Shown piece after piece: positions 32,901 to 40,852 of a stretch of 55,361 nt of DNA. The notes beneath the pieces are model-generated. The model saw nothing but the letters and a program-made list of their open reading frames with translations, searched no databases and had not been told where the DNA came from. Where the stretch lies: the IMG/VR virus record IMGVR_UViG_3300036781_000204, positions 1 through 55,361 of that record. One strand, given 5' to 3'. Both the position numbers and the translations under genes were made by a program. The stretch's first letter is position 1, and each line of letters begins with the position of its first letter. This stretch comes from a virus.

Positions 32901-35900
32901 TTGTCCAAAATGATGGACATTGAGAAGCGACAAACTCGCGGCCTGAATGATCGTCAGGCTATGGAAAATGTATTGGATAAACTTTATGAAAACCTCCAGA
33001 ACAGCGACACTCGCAGCGATTTCATCGAAAGGACGCTGGCTCAAAGCCGCACCCATGATCTTGAGACAGATCAAGCTATTCAAGAGCGGCTCGCGGAAAT
33101 CCGGACAGCGAAAAAATCCGGTGCTCGGGAGCTGAGCACTGCTCGGGACGTGGCGCCCACCACAGTTCGAGGAGTTCACGGCCCATTCCCGGAAGCACCC
33201 GAGCCGAAATTGTCGGAACCTAAGGCTCCTGAGAAACTGAGTGCTGAAGATCAGGCCGCTTTGGATGCCGAGATTCGCAAGCACGTTCCTCCGTCAGCTT
33301 CGCCCACTCTCCGTCGTCAGTTGGTTGAGCGTCAGGTTCCGCAAGAGCCCTACACGATTGGAAAATCCCGCCCCGTCACGAAGGTTGAATACGTTGACCC
33401 GGAAACGGGAGAGACTTACGAACAGCCCTACCGACCGAACGAGGCGACTCAGGCGGATTTGGAGGCTCAGGATGAGGCTGAGAACAAGCGCCAGCTTGAG
33501 GTGTTTCCGGAGCGCGAGATGCGTTCCGAGAAACCAGAGAAGCCCGCCCCCAAAGAGTCGCTGGCTCAGGAGAAGAAGGTCGTCGCCAAGGCTGAGGGCT
33601 CCAAAGGCCAACTGGATTTCTGGAAGCAGCAGCCGCCCGCCATGCGCCGTAAAGCCGCTCAGGTGAAGGAGAAAGTTGATGACTATCTCAAGCGCACGGC
33701 CGCGAATGTTTCCACCGCTGGAGATTTGTCCGACCAGCTTTACCGGCTGAAGTCCGGTGAGAAGGCCGATTATGATCTGGCCCTGCCGGTCATCAAAGCA
33801 TCGCTGCAATCCATCCCGGCTGAAGATCGTCCGGCGCTGCTCCATTACGCCGACGAGATGCAAGTGATGGGCAAGAGCAACATCAAGCTGACCGATGCTC
33901 AACACGCGATGTATGAGACGTTCCTGGAGCCGCTATTGCATGACAATCAGAAGATGTATTCCGATCTCCAGAAGGCTGGCGTGCCGGTTGGCGACTCCAC
34001 CTACCTTGGTCGTATCGTTCAGGACACGCACTCGTTGTATTCCCGTTTGGCGCGTGGTGTGAAGCAGCGAGTGACTGAGGGCTCCGTCCTTGGCCAGAGC
34101 GCCAGCTTTTTCAAACGCCGGGTGTTCAAGGCCGTTCAGGATGCTGAGGGAAACCGGAGGCTGGTGGCATTGGTGGGGACGGGGGAACGTACGAAGGTGA
34201 TTGCCTACGAAAACGGGAAGGCCGAGCTCTTGGGAAACATGCCTCCGAAAAGTTTGGAAGTGAAGCCGCTCACTGAGGTTCAGAAGCGAACCCAGCGCAT
34301 CGTGGAGGCCCGCAGGTTGCAGGAATTGGACGCGCTCGGAAAAGTGGAGAACCAACTCGAGTCCAAGAAGCGTCAACTCTCCGCCACACCTGAAGCGGCC
34401 GCCCAGAATGCCGCCCAGATCAAGGCCATCGACGGAAAGTTGAACGATCTGAACCAGGAATACGTTCGCGTGAACGACGCTTACCCGAGCCCAGTATTTG
34501 AGCAGCCTCGTTTCTGGACCGACAAGGCTGGAAATCAATGGGAGGTGACTGACGCCACCGTGGGTGAGATCGAGAAAAACACCAACACGCGCTACTACAA
34601 AGAGCCGATGTCGGGAATTATCACTCAGAATTTGAAGCTGAAGCAGATTTCTCGCGCGAACAATTTCCTCACCCAGTTGAAAGACTCCAGTGATTTCAAA
34701 CGAGTATCCCGCTCCGTGAATGAGCGCAACGTGCCGGAAGACTGGCGCACCGTGGACCTTCCACAATTCCGCGGGCTCCGCATTGAACCGCGCACCGCTG
34801 ACGTGCTCGATCAGTTCGCTGCCGAACAGAAAGGGCCGTCACTGCCGATGAAATACGTCAGTCATCTGACGAGTTTCCTGCGAAACGCTTTGTTCACCTG
34901 GAACCCATTCGTCCACGAGCCGAACCTTCTAGCTCACTGGTTCACCGCGCGCGGGGCTGAGTGGGCCAAGCCCGGCGGCTACGACCGCATGTTCAAGAGC
35001 GGCGTCGAGGCCATGAATGACGTGATGACTCGAAGCCGGTTCCGCGATCAAGCCCTTCGTGCCGGCGCCCCCTTGATGCGCGGGATGGGAAAGATGAACG
35101 CCGAGGTGATGAACCTTCTTAAAAAGGAGTTGGACACCACTCCAACGGTGGCTGGAAAATTGGCGCGCGGGCTCGGTTACATTAATCCTCTCCGGATGGT
35201 GCGAGCGTTCGGTGATTCGCTGACGTGGGGCACCAATGAAATCCTCACCCTCCAACTTATTCGTGAGACGATGCGCCGCACCGGGCTCCCGCTGGAAGAC
35301 GCGATCACTGAGGTTGGAAAACACATGCCGAACTACCGCGTTCCGCCGCGCGTCCTGAATTCCAGGCTGATCTCTCACGTCATGCAGAACCCGATGCTCT
35401 CTCTGTGGGGCCACTACCACTACGGCGCGCTGCGCTCATACGGTGAGATGGCCAAAGAAATTCTCAGTCCAAGCAGCACGATGCGCGAGCGGGTGGACGG
35501 CCTTGGCCGAGTCGCCACCATCGGTTTCCTGATGGCCGTCATGTATCCCGCGATTGATTCCGTTATCAACGAGATCATGAAGTCGAAAGGTTACAAGATG
35601 CGCCGCGCTGGTTCCGCAACGGCACCGCAGAACATTTTGGACGTGGCCCGAGGAAAGAAAACTCCCGAGGCCGCATTGCAGTCCATCGTGACTCCCTCCC
35701 CGGTTCCGATTGCGGCCGCTGAATTGTTGTTCAACCGAAATCTCCGGACGGGATTGCCGGTTTACGACCGATCACTCGGCAAGGACACAGCGAAAGACCT
35801 TGGCTCGTTTGCGGCAAGTCAAGTCTCTCCCATCCAAGAAGGGGGAAATGTTTTGGGCGGAAAGAAAAGCCTGAAAGAGTTCGGTCTCGGACTGGCTGGC

Positions 35901-36320
35901 ATCAGTCACACGCGAGCCGACAGTGCGATGGCTAAGTTTGGAAGATTGGCTGACCACTGGATGCAGAACAGCCCTGACCCGGCGATGCGCGAGCAATACA
36001 AACGCCGCACGTCGGAGGTGTTCCCGGAATCTGATTACCAGATGCTCCGGAGCGCGATCATCCGTGGCGACCAACGGGGAGGCCAGATGGCCGTTGAGAA
36101 GCTTTTGAAGACCCGGAAGCCTAGGGACGTGGCCACTAGAATTGAAGCGTGGAAGGATTCTCCGTTCACTGGAACGAAGAAAGGCGACGAAGCGATGATG
36201 AAGGAAATGACTCCTGAGCAGTGGGACTTGTGGTATCAGGCTGCTCAGGAGCGCATGGACATTGCTAACGGGATGATGATGAATCTGGCACAGAAGGTAT
36301 CGGAGGAACCGACCAAGTAA
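29976..36320 (+). CDS. Giant internal virion protein (polyvalent-type)
   Basis: 2114 residues. The start has two copies of ELTDEDVFG (3-11 and 21-29). Residues 366-370 read HEDIH, a HExxH zinc-peptidase motif in a setting like MPTase-PolyVal. Around 519-542, YRGHDGG and GVYWSQDKTYASRM resemble an ADP-ribosyltransferase (ART-PolyVal) loop. A copy of M-R-R (503, 694, 1223) may mark domain boundaries. A hydrophobic segment lies near residue 1850. Long coiled coils fill much of the rest. It is probably ejected with DNA, acting on host proteins early. Palindrome copy 3 lies in its coding sequence. Confidence 0.7.
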   Translation: MSELTDEDVFGSAAPATQTKELTDEDVFGAPQKKFGDDAYDRFKLEESKSSNLPSYPITVPPSMNPDWDFTRATKGSPVLALAGQAVSAIDKHIIGPAAATLMTQLKRSTAPETAIMGPGAHFPGERESDYSPITPEQKLIQLPHLTPKELEGATETERIAYAASNPLAETAEGLSTPGNIALLPFAEAKPVQAFFAAGAAAGIPESFQKLSEAKTPEEIVGAGSRLGINLGMAGTLIHSLGKEGAPNASQVQTPAAIHGDVQSQSIDIESEVSPAKSGGGVQSSPEAAQAQVPLRTKEHYDLLAEHWDDDKHEFKKLSDGRVMQANYETGKTEIDPDQFVQWVDKDLKGLNPKQKAAAVKSAFEHEDIHLKTDPEDAEPYWNSLSSFEQNVLKRQYLKGGADETPRNLGLEAIRNRVERAMGLERNDFIGMALRERWTAKSLDALANIVGKIRRLGDKELSAHQTAILDKVLSNIDAAKNATVALSGQPDDEESKYVEGPFMRRTAEPEPEKEGTVRLYRGHDGGNGGVYWSQDKTYASRMGEQMEYLDVPADKVSDYSVKKTEGSGTPNAFKLPPELTKEAKPLASEGVPTHNIDDIESPLPPTAPGERVVIVKRPDGSLYRAAYSGKQYDVSAGGKAMIEKYGGSKVDSIGTVNERGQWTHGLLPKGDKIIKGFSPYAAVERSGEPEGPAMRRKKGEDLSQEKLFGEPITSKGVPGQESVPEEKPSAEASGAREFAEEQTIFPHQIDFTQKSSDTPHEMPFRPITDSESKNPAELSKFLTSEGRIGGSDLPVSASRRMTVLFDKTNGKVHVVSTYRGDGVARMVDPSISGKNRPNKPIGELLHRYKPIYSILLGEPRQNYHQQFNSLADFYTQFGEEAKLMARQFGTGTQGIPQSPVRATGVRDPDFRGMAQEPAENFQYPSEHEPNLPRPEAPELRALHDFFGDELPSDRRMFETKLVRGAANASNQMISGLSKMMDIEKRQTRGLNDRQAMENVLDKLYENLQNSDTRSDFIERTLAQSRTHDLETDQAIQERLAEIRTAKKSGARELSTARDVAPTTVRGVHGPFPEAPEPKLSEPKAPEKLSAEDQAALDAEIRKHVPPSASPTLRRQLVERQVPQEPYTIGKSRPVTKVEYVDPETGETYEQPYRPNEATQADLEAQDEAENKRQLEVFPEREMRSEKPEKPAPKESLAQEKKVVAKAEGSKGQLDFWKQQPPAMRRKAAQVKEKVDDYLKRTAANVSTAGDLSDQLYRLKSGEKADYDLALPVIKASLQSIPAEDRPALLHYADEMQVMGKSNIKLTDAQHAMYETFLEPLLHDNQKMYSDLQKAGVPVGDSTYLGRIVQDTHSLYSRLARGVKQRVTEGSVLGQSASFFKRRVFKAVQDAEGNRRLVALVGTGERTKVIAYENGKAELLGNMPPKSLEVKPLTEVQKRTQRIVEARRLQELDALGKVENQLESKKRQLSATPEAAAQNAAQIKAIDGKLNDLNQEYVRVNDAYPSPVFEQPRFWTDKAGNQWEVTDATVGEIEKNTNTRYYKEPMSGIITQNLKLKQISRANNFLTQLKDSSDFKRVSRSVNERNVPEDWRTVDLPQFRGLRIEPRTADVLDQFAAEQKGPSLPMKYVSHLTSFLRNALFTWNPFVHEPNLLAHWFTARGAEWAKPGGYDRMFKSGVEAMNDVMTRSRFRDQALRAGAPLMRGMGKMNAEVMNLLKKELDTTPTVAGKLARGLGYINPLRMVRAFGDSLTWGTNEILTLQLIRETMRRTGLPLEDAITEVGKHMPNYRVPPRVLNSRLISHVMQNPMLSLWGHYHYGALRSYGEMAKEILSPSSTMRERVDGLGRVATIGFLMAVMYPAIDSVINEIMKSKGYKMRRAGSATAPQNILDVARGKKTPEAALQSIVTPSPVPIAAAELLFNRNLRTGLPVYDRSLGKDTAKDLGSFAASQVSPIQEGGNVLGGKKSLKEFGLGLAGISHTRADSAMAKFGRLADHWMQNSPDPAMREQYKRRTSEVFPESDYQMLRSAIIRGDQRGGQMAVEKLLKTRKPRDVATRIEAWKDSPFTGTKKGDEAMMKEMTPEQWDLWYQAAQERMDIANGMMMNLAQKVSEEPTK
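31418..31430. repeat. Genome-wide palindrome, copy 3
   Basis: Core CGCAACGGTTGCG within the giant internal protein gene, coding NATVAL in the same register as copy 2 codes YATVAL. The left flank is AAAA-like, the right flank CTTTC; only the core matches fully. Confidence 0.88.
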
Positions 36321-37095
36321 CGCTCGAGATAATATCTTCGAGCATCTTTTTGTTGGAGCCCATCTTCACGAATTCCCTTATGTCTTTGACGGGGAGAACG
36401 ATCACACACGACGGAATTGGCAGGAACTCCTGAAGCATCTTGGCGCCCTCAATCCCCGGCTTGTCGTTGTCAGCCACTATTACCGCACGCTGAGTCCTCA
36501 GTTTTCCAATCGCCGTGACAAGGTGCTGAACCCCGCCAGAGCATGACGGCCGACCGATGGCGTAATACCCCAGCGTGAGCGCCGCCGCACAGTCGGTTGG
36601 ACCTTCGACGATTAACGCCAGCGGCTTCGGCCTCGACTTGGGAATAAAAATACCCGAGTGCGATCCGAGCTCGGACCACTTCTTACCGCTCTCGTGACGG
36701 ATACGAATACCGATGTAGTTTCCAATTCCATCCCGCATTGGCACTGCCCAAGCGTCGTTCCATCGTGATCGACAGAATTCCAAGTCAACAAGTGAATCGC
36801 GCGACACTCCCAATTTTTGAGAGAGTGCAAGTAGATCGCGCGAGTTTGTGTTTGCAAGGTAGCGATCCATAATACTGCGAACATTTATGACCGGCATTTG
36901 TCGCTCCGGTTTTCTGTAAGCCGGAACGTAACTGCCATCCAATGGGTGAACCCATCCACGCTCACCACCCCTGAAGTCCTTGGGTCGCTCACTGGTGGTC
37001 CTCATGCAGATCGCAGTACTCTTTCCGACCAAGCACCACGAATCCTTTTGACAAATGGGGCACGGCTTAGATCTGGTGACTCGATGCATCGACAT
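36265..37095 (-). CDS. DnaG-type primase
   Basis: 276 residues from MSMHRV; an upstream in-frame Met is not needed. A CHC2-like zinc finger has Cys at 12, 15, 21 and 30. The TOPRIM domain has its acidic residue at E165 in LIVEGPTD and the D-x-D pair at 209/211 in VADND. This fits a phage primase that lays RNA primers at the fork. The C-terminal Ser/Pro tail overlaps the end of the giant protein gene on the other strand by 56 bp. No replicative DnaB helicase was recognised; the SF2 helicase at 37704 is a different type. Confidence 0.85.
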   Translation of the reverse strand: MSMHRVTRSKPCPICQKDSWCLVGKSTAICMRTTSERPKDFRGGERGWVHPLDGSYVPAYRKPERQMPVINVRSIMDRYLANTNSRDLLALSQKLGVSRDSLVDLEFCRSRWNDAWAVPMRDGIGNYIGIRIRHESGKKWSELGSHSGIFIPKSRPKPLALIVEGPTDCAAALTLGYYAIGRPSCSGGVQHLVTAIGKLRTQRAVIVADNDKPGIEGAKMLQEFLPIPSCVIVLPVKDIREFVKMGSNKKMLEDIISSVTWSVPPIPSVPDSSSSR

Positions 37096-37096
37096 A

Positions 37097-37414
37097 TCAG
37101 ATTCCCTCCACAGTTTTGTCGTCAGTGATTCCCGGAATTGTCTGGGTGTCAAACTCGGACAACTTACGTTTCAAAGAAGCGAGCGTTTTGGTCTCGAGTC
37201 GTTCCGCCTTCTTTCCCCAGACATCTCCAAGACTGTCTTTGCGGACAGATAGTGACAACATCGCAGAGTCTTCACATCGACGGGCGGTGTCCCGTATGTT
37301 TGCAGCAGCCAGATAACATTGACGTTGATTTTCTCGATGTCCCTTGGCTTTATTTGTGAACTTGTCGATCTTCGCGATGATCTGCTCGCGGGAAGTGAAT
37401 CGATTGGTGGTCAT
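37097..37414 (-). CDS. Hypothetical basic protein
   Basis: 105 residues, basic and helical (KIDKFTNKAKGHRENQRQ, LASLKRKLSEF). Not recognised. It ends one base before the primase start and is in the same leftward transcript, so a replication role is likely but not shown. Confidence 0.5.
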   Translation of the reverse strand: MTTNRFTSREQIIAKIDKFTNKAKGHRENQRQCYLAAANIRDTARRCEDSAMLSLSVRKDSLGDVWGKKAERLETKTLASLKRKLSEFDTQTIPGITDDKTVEGI

Positions 37415-37417
37415 GGT

Positions 37418-37702
37418 TCAGTTGTTGGATGGCGTTTCGGTGGTATTTTCACAGTGATTCTGTGCGAATTTTTGGCACGTTGATATAACATCTTTACGAA
37501 TGATTTGAATCACGGGAATGGCGGCGGCATCGGGCATAATATCTCCGATCAATTCCATTTTGCTCATCAACGCCAACGCCCCACAGAAAAAAGCCTTACG
37601 ACATTCTTCGCGTTGTTGAGGGGACACCTCCTGCCCCTCGTAGGAATCCGACATGTATTGCTCAAACTCTCCGGTGATCGTTTTTATCTGATGTATTTCC
37701 AT
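37418..37702 (-). CDS. Hypothetical helical protein
   Basis: 94 residues, mostly helical, with three Cys residues. Not recognised. Stops 3 bp before the basic protein start, in the same operon between helicase and primase. Confidence 0.5.
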   Translation of the reverse strand: MEIHQIKTITGEFEQYMSDSYEGQEVSPQQREECRKAFFCGALALMSKMELIGDIMPDAAAIPVIQIIRKDVISTCQKFAQNHCENTTETPSNN

Positions 37703-37703
37703 A

Positions 37704-39458
37704 TTAAATGTCCGGGTCGATTGGTGATTTTTTAGGTGGCACTTTCCAGTTATTACTACGCAGTTCGTTCATGAGTCTATCAGCCTCCTTCTTGGTCATG
37801 TTGGTGGTTTCGTAGCCGAATTTCTTCAGCGTGTTACAGGTTCCAGGGCCAGCCAGTCGATTCTTGAAACGACGCATCGTCTCGACAAACAACTGCTTAG
37901 CTTGAGGGTATTCGTAGTCGTCAGGATTGATACCTGCCCGACGCAGCAGGCCTTGTTGTTTCTCACTCAGCTTCTTTCCAATGGTGTCGCCGCGAGCGCG
38001 CGCCGGCTGAATATCATAAGCATCGAACGGGTCCACTTTGACCGTAGTGAATTTAGACCGCGCCACGATCTTGCCCCTCCGACCTTCCGAGTCTCGTTTC
38101 GCTCTATCAATTCGCTTCTTTATGATCTCCTCCGAGTCCTCCAGCAAGTCAGAAACTCGGAACACATCTTCTTTTTCCAGCGCCTTCTTTTTCGCCAGCG
38201 CCAGCACTCGGTCAGTCACGCGACCACCGAGAATATCCGCCACGGTAATCAGCTTATGCCGGCCGCTGTTGCCCACGAAATCGCAAACCAGTAATCCCTT
38301 TTTGTAGGAGGCGTTGATGGCTTCCTTACGAGCGTTGGCGGTTTCGATTCCGTCCACCAGTTTACGGAGCGGACGAGTTCCACGTCCGATGATCTGGGTG
38401 TAAAGGCTGCGGCTTTTTGTGGCACGCGCCATGACGACGACTTCCACTTCTGGACAATCAAACCCCTCAGTGCAGATGCCGACGTTCACGAGAACCTGAA
38501 GTGTTCCATTTTTGAACTCCTCAAACATTGAACGCCGCTCACCCTTGGGAACCTTGTCCCACACCGCCGCCGCCATGCCTGGTTTCACCCGGTTCATGAT
38601 CTCAGCGAACCTCTGGGCCTGAATGACGCTCGTGCAGAACACCAGCGTCCGCCTCGGATTTCCGTGCTTCACGATCACTGATGCCCAATCACTCACTGGA
38701 GAATAATCCAGGCGGTGCAGGGGCAGTCCCGATGACACCTCTAGAGTCGGCTGAATCATTCTCTGCACTGTGTCCTCGTCCTCCATTACCTCAGACAACT
38801 GACCGAGATTCAGATCTCCGGCAGTCGTCTCGATGTGTGAGTAGTCGAGCCCCTGAACGGGAATCATCATCTGGTCGATGGGCACCAGCCACCCATCCAT
38901 GATTCCGTCTATGATGTCGTATTCGTAAACCGTCTCTTTGAAGATTTGACCGAGCGCTTCGTTGTCCGCGCGGTCAGGGGTCGCCGTCATCCCCAGCATC
39001 TTCATGCTGGAATTTTGGAAGTAGTAATCGACAACCTTCTTGAAAGACGGGGCGGGAAAGTGGTGGCCTTCATCTCCCACCAGTAATCCGAAACTGTTCG
39101 GATTGAATTTCTTCATTCGACCACCGTTGAATCCGGCGTTCTGGGTTTGGATGGTGCTGATGATGACGGGCACTTTACTAAAGATTGAGTCGTTGGCCTT
39201 TTGGTCGGCCATCTCGATCTCACATTCAAGCCCGGTGAATTCTCGAATGGTGTCACGCGCTTGATAGATCAGCGTGTCGCGGTGGGCGAGTACGATGGTC
39301 CGCGCGGGCTGGATTCTCTTGATGACTTCAGAGATGATGCAAGTTTTCCCAAGCCCGGTGGCCAACACGCCGAGCACTGAATTAACCCCTCGGTCCCACG
39401 CCTCAAAAATACAATCCGTGCAGTCGGACTGGTAGTCCCTCATTTTCATGACGGCCAC
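37704..39458 (-). CDS. SF2 DEAD/DEAH-type helicase
   Basis: 584 residues. Motif I is ATGLGKT (33-39), motif II DEGH (129-132), motif III TATP (158-161) and a late QIIGRGTR is motif VI, so it is a superfamily 2 helicase, related to UvsW or type III restriction-type translocases. It may remodel forks and recombination intermediates. The start is one of three Met codons (39458, 39449, 39443) in the overlap with the HNH gene; I keep the longest. The C-terminal 200 residues are charged and not assigned. Confidence 0.85.
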   Translation of the reverse strand: MAVMKMRDYQSDCTDCIFEAWDRGVNSVLGVLATGLGKTCIISEVIKRIQPARTIVLAHRDTLIYQARDTIREFTGLECEIEMADQKANDSIFSKVPVIISTIQTQNAGFNGGRMKKFNPNSFGLLVGDEGHHFPAPSFKKVVDYYFQNSSMKMLGMTATPDRADNEALGQIFKETVYEYDIIDGIMDGWLVPIDQMMIPVQGLDYSHIETTAGDLNLGQLSEVMEDEDTVQRMIQPTLEVSSGLPLHRLDYSPVSDWASVIVKHGNPRRTLVFCTSVIQAQRFAEIMNRVKPGMAAAVWDKVPKGERRSMFEEFKNGTLQVLVNVGICTEGFDCPEVEVVVMARATKSRSLYTQIIGRGTRPLRKLVDGIETANARKEAINASYKKGLLVCDFVGNSGRHKLITVADILGGRVTDRVLALAKKKALEKEDVFRVSDLLEDSEEIIKKRIDRAKRDSEGRRGKIVARSKFTTVKVDPFDAYDIQPARARGDTIGKKLSEKQQGLLRRAGINPDDYEYPQAKQLFVETMRRFKNRLAGPGTCNTLKKFGYETTNMTKKEADRLMNELRSNNWKVPPKKSPIDPDI

Positions 39459-39814
39459 CGCCTGTCGTTCATTTTCTTACGGTGCATTTCGATGTGCTTT
39501 GACTGGGTGGTGACATCCAGATTTTTGTCTGAATTGTTCCTTTTATTTTCATCTTTATGATGGACGATCTCGCCGGGGCGAAGCGGTCTCCCGATTTTTA
39601 TCTCAGCCACAATTCTGTGGAGGTGACGACCGTGGAATTTTATATATCCCCTTCCAGCCCCGCGTCCACGCCTGGTGTTTCCTATCTTATCGGCATTGAA
39701 TTTCCCATTGCCGCGATTCCTACAAAGTGCGGAACAGAACTTTGCGGTGAGAGCCCGATATGGCCTAACGCTGAATTCTGCTCCGCACAACTTGCATATC
39801 AAATTTACCTTCAC
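39446..39814 (-). CDS. HNH endonuclease with zinc finger
   Basis: 122 residues. A CKLCGAEF / FCSALCRNRG zinc finger at the start is followed by an HNH_3-like module: GYIKFHGRHLHRIVAEIKIGR, then GEIVHHKDENKRNNSDKNLDV with the active-site His-His, and a final SKHIEMHRKK. It is the third HNH gene of the genome. Its stop overlaps the helicase start region, and its start overlaps the DUF3102-like gene's stop. Confidence 0.85.
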   Translation of the reverse strand: MKVNLICKLCGAEFSVRPYRALTAKFCSALCRNRGNGKFNADKIGNTRRGRGAGRGYIKFHGRHLHRIVAEIKIGRPLRPGEIVHHKDENKRNNSDKNLDVTTQSKHIEMHRKKMNDRRWPS

Positions 39815-40614
39815 TATTTCGCCTCCCCATTCACCAGCGCCTTCTGTCGAAGTTCCTTCACCTCGTTGGGGACTTTGTGCTTCCAGTAGAACTCACTGAC
39901 CATTCCCTTTCCCTGGCAGGTTCGGCACTGGTTGAGCGCGAGTCCCTGACACGTTGGACACACCGCGAACGGCAAACCGATCTTTAGGAACTGGAATGCG
40001 TTCGACAAGTCAGCGAGCAGTTGGGACATATTCACCTCGAGATACATCTTGTCCTTCTCGGCCTCCGCCTGCTCCATCCGGACGCGAATGTTGCTTAGGC
40101 TGGTGAGCATGTCGCGCACTTCCTGGGAGCGATTCCAGTGAACCAGAGCCGCTCCGCGAATGACCGCTCCGGTATGGTCGTAGATGTCCGGCATGATCGG
40201 GGGTGGTCGGTTCGGTGGTGGGACCAGCGGTGGACGCTCGTCCTCCTGAATACGCAACCGTTGCGTATTTGGAACCTCCGGTTGCGGAGTGTCGGTTGTC
40301 ATCCGTTCAGCCGGCGTCGGCCGTGGAGCCGCCAGCGCCCGGTAAGCCGCCGCGGGGTCGGTAATCTCTTGAGCGGTTAACAACTCCCGATTGTTGAAGA
40401 CCTTCATGTAATTCTGAATCGTCCGCTTGGACAATCCGGGGAGTTCTTCAGCGCAATAGCCGAGGAACTGTCCGTGTGGAAGGTCGCTCTTTATGGCGGC
40501 GATGAGCTCGCCCACCTGGATTGCTTTTTCCAGAGACGCTCTGGCGCTGCCCACGATTTCTGTGTGAAGCTCCATGATTTGTTGAACTCGAGTCGGTCCT
40601 GCTTGTCTTGGCAT
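39814..40614 (-). CDS. DUF3102-like protein with DnaJ-type zinc finger
   Basis: 266 residues. The N-terminal part (about 5-60) has a helical AIQVGELIAAIKSDLPHGQF and SKRTIQNYMKVF pattern typical of DUF3102, a family of phage and plasmid proteins tied to DNA replication or partition. After a Pro-rich linker there is a CPTCQGLAL / CRTCQGKGM pair, the CxxCxG arrangement of DnaJ zinc fingers. A strong ribosome site AAGGAGGT lies 9 bases before the ATG. Palindrome copy 4 falls within the linker coding sequence. DNA binding through the N-terminus is plausible but unproven. Confidence 0.6.
   Translation of the reverse strand: MPRQAGPTRVQQIMELHTEIVGSARASLEKAIQVGELIAAIKSDLPHGQFLGYCAEELPGLSKRTIQNYMKVFNNRELLTAQEITDPAAAYRALAAPRPTPAERMTTDTPQPEVPNTQRLRIQEDERPPLVPPPNRPPPIMPDIYDHTGAVIRGAALVHWNRSQEVRDMLTSLSNIRVRMEQAEAEKDKMYLEVNMSQLLADLSNAFQFLKIGLPFAVCPTCQGLALNQCRTCQGKGMVSEFYWKHKVPNEVKELRQKALVNGEAK
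40253..40265. repeat. Genome-wide palindrome, copy 4
   Basis: CGCAACCGTTGCG on the plus strand, so the opposite orientation to the other four at the single central base. It is the most symmetrical copy: arms extend to 10 bp each side (40249-40269). It lies in the coding region of the DUF3102-like gene, in a Pro-rich linker. Confidence 0.92.
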
Positions 40615-40615
40615 A

Positions 40616-40852
40616 TTATTTTACCTCCTTGTTCTGGTGGAAGCTGCGTTCGATCTTTTCGCCACATCCCATGCAGTGACCGTTAGCCACCATGAAGTGA
40701 CTGCACGGAAAGTGCTGGCTTGCCGATCTTTCCAGTTCGAGTGCGGCCTTGGATAATTCTTCGGCGCACTTCTGGATGTATTCCAATCTTCCAATCCGGC
40801 GCGCGGACAATAATTTTGTCCACGCATCTTCATACTGCTGTCGTCTGTCCAT
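40616..40852 (-). CDS. Small Cys-rich protein
   Basis: 78 residues from ATG 40852, chosen because it has the local leader AAAGGACAG. The C-terminal half has C and H residues (FPCSHFMVANGHCMGCGEK), suggesting one zinc site. Function unknown. It overlaps the nuclease gene's end by 23 bp. Confidence 0.55.
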   Translation of the reverse strand: MDRRQQYEDAWTKLLSARRIGRLEYIQKCAEELSKAALELERSASQHFPCSHFMVANGHCMGCGEKIERSFHQNKEVK

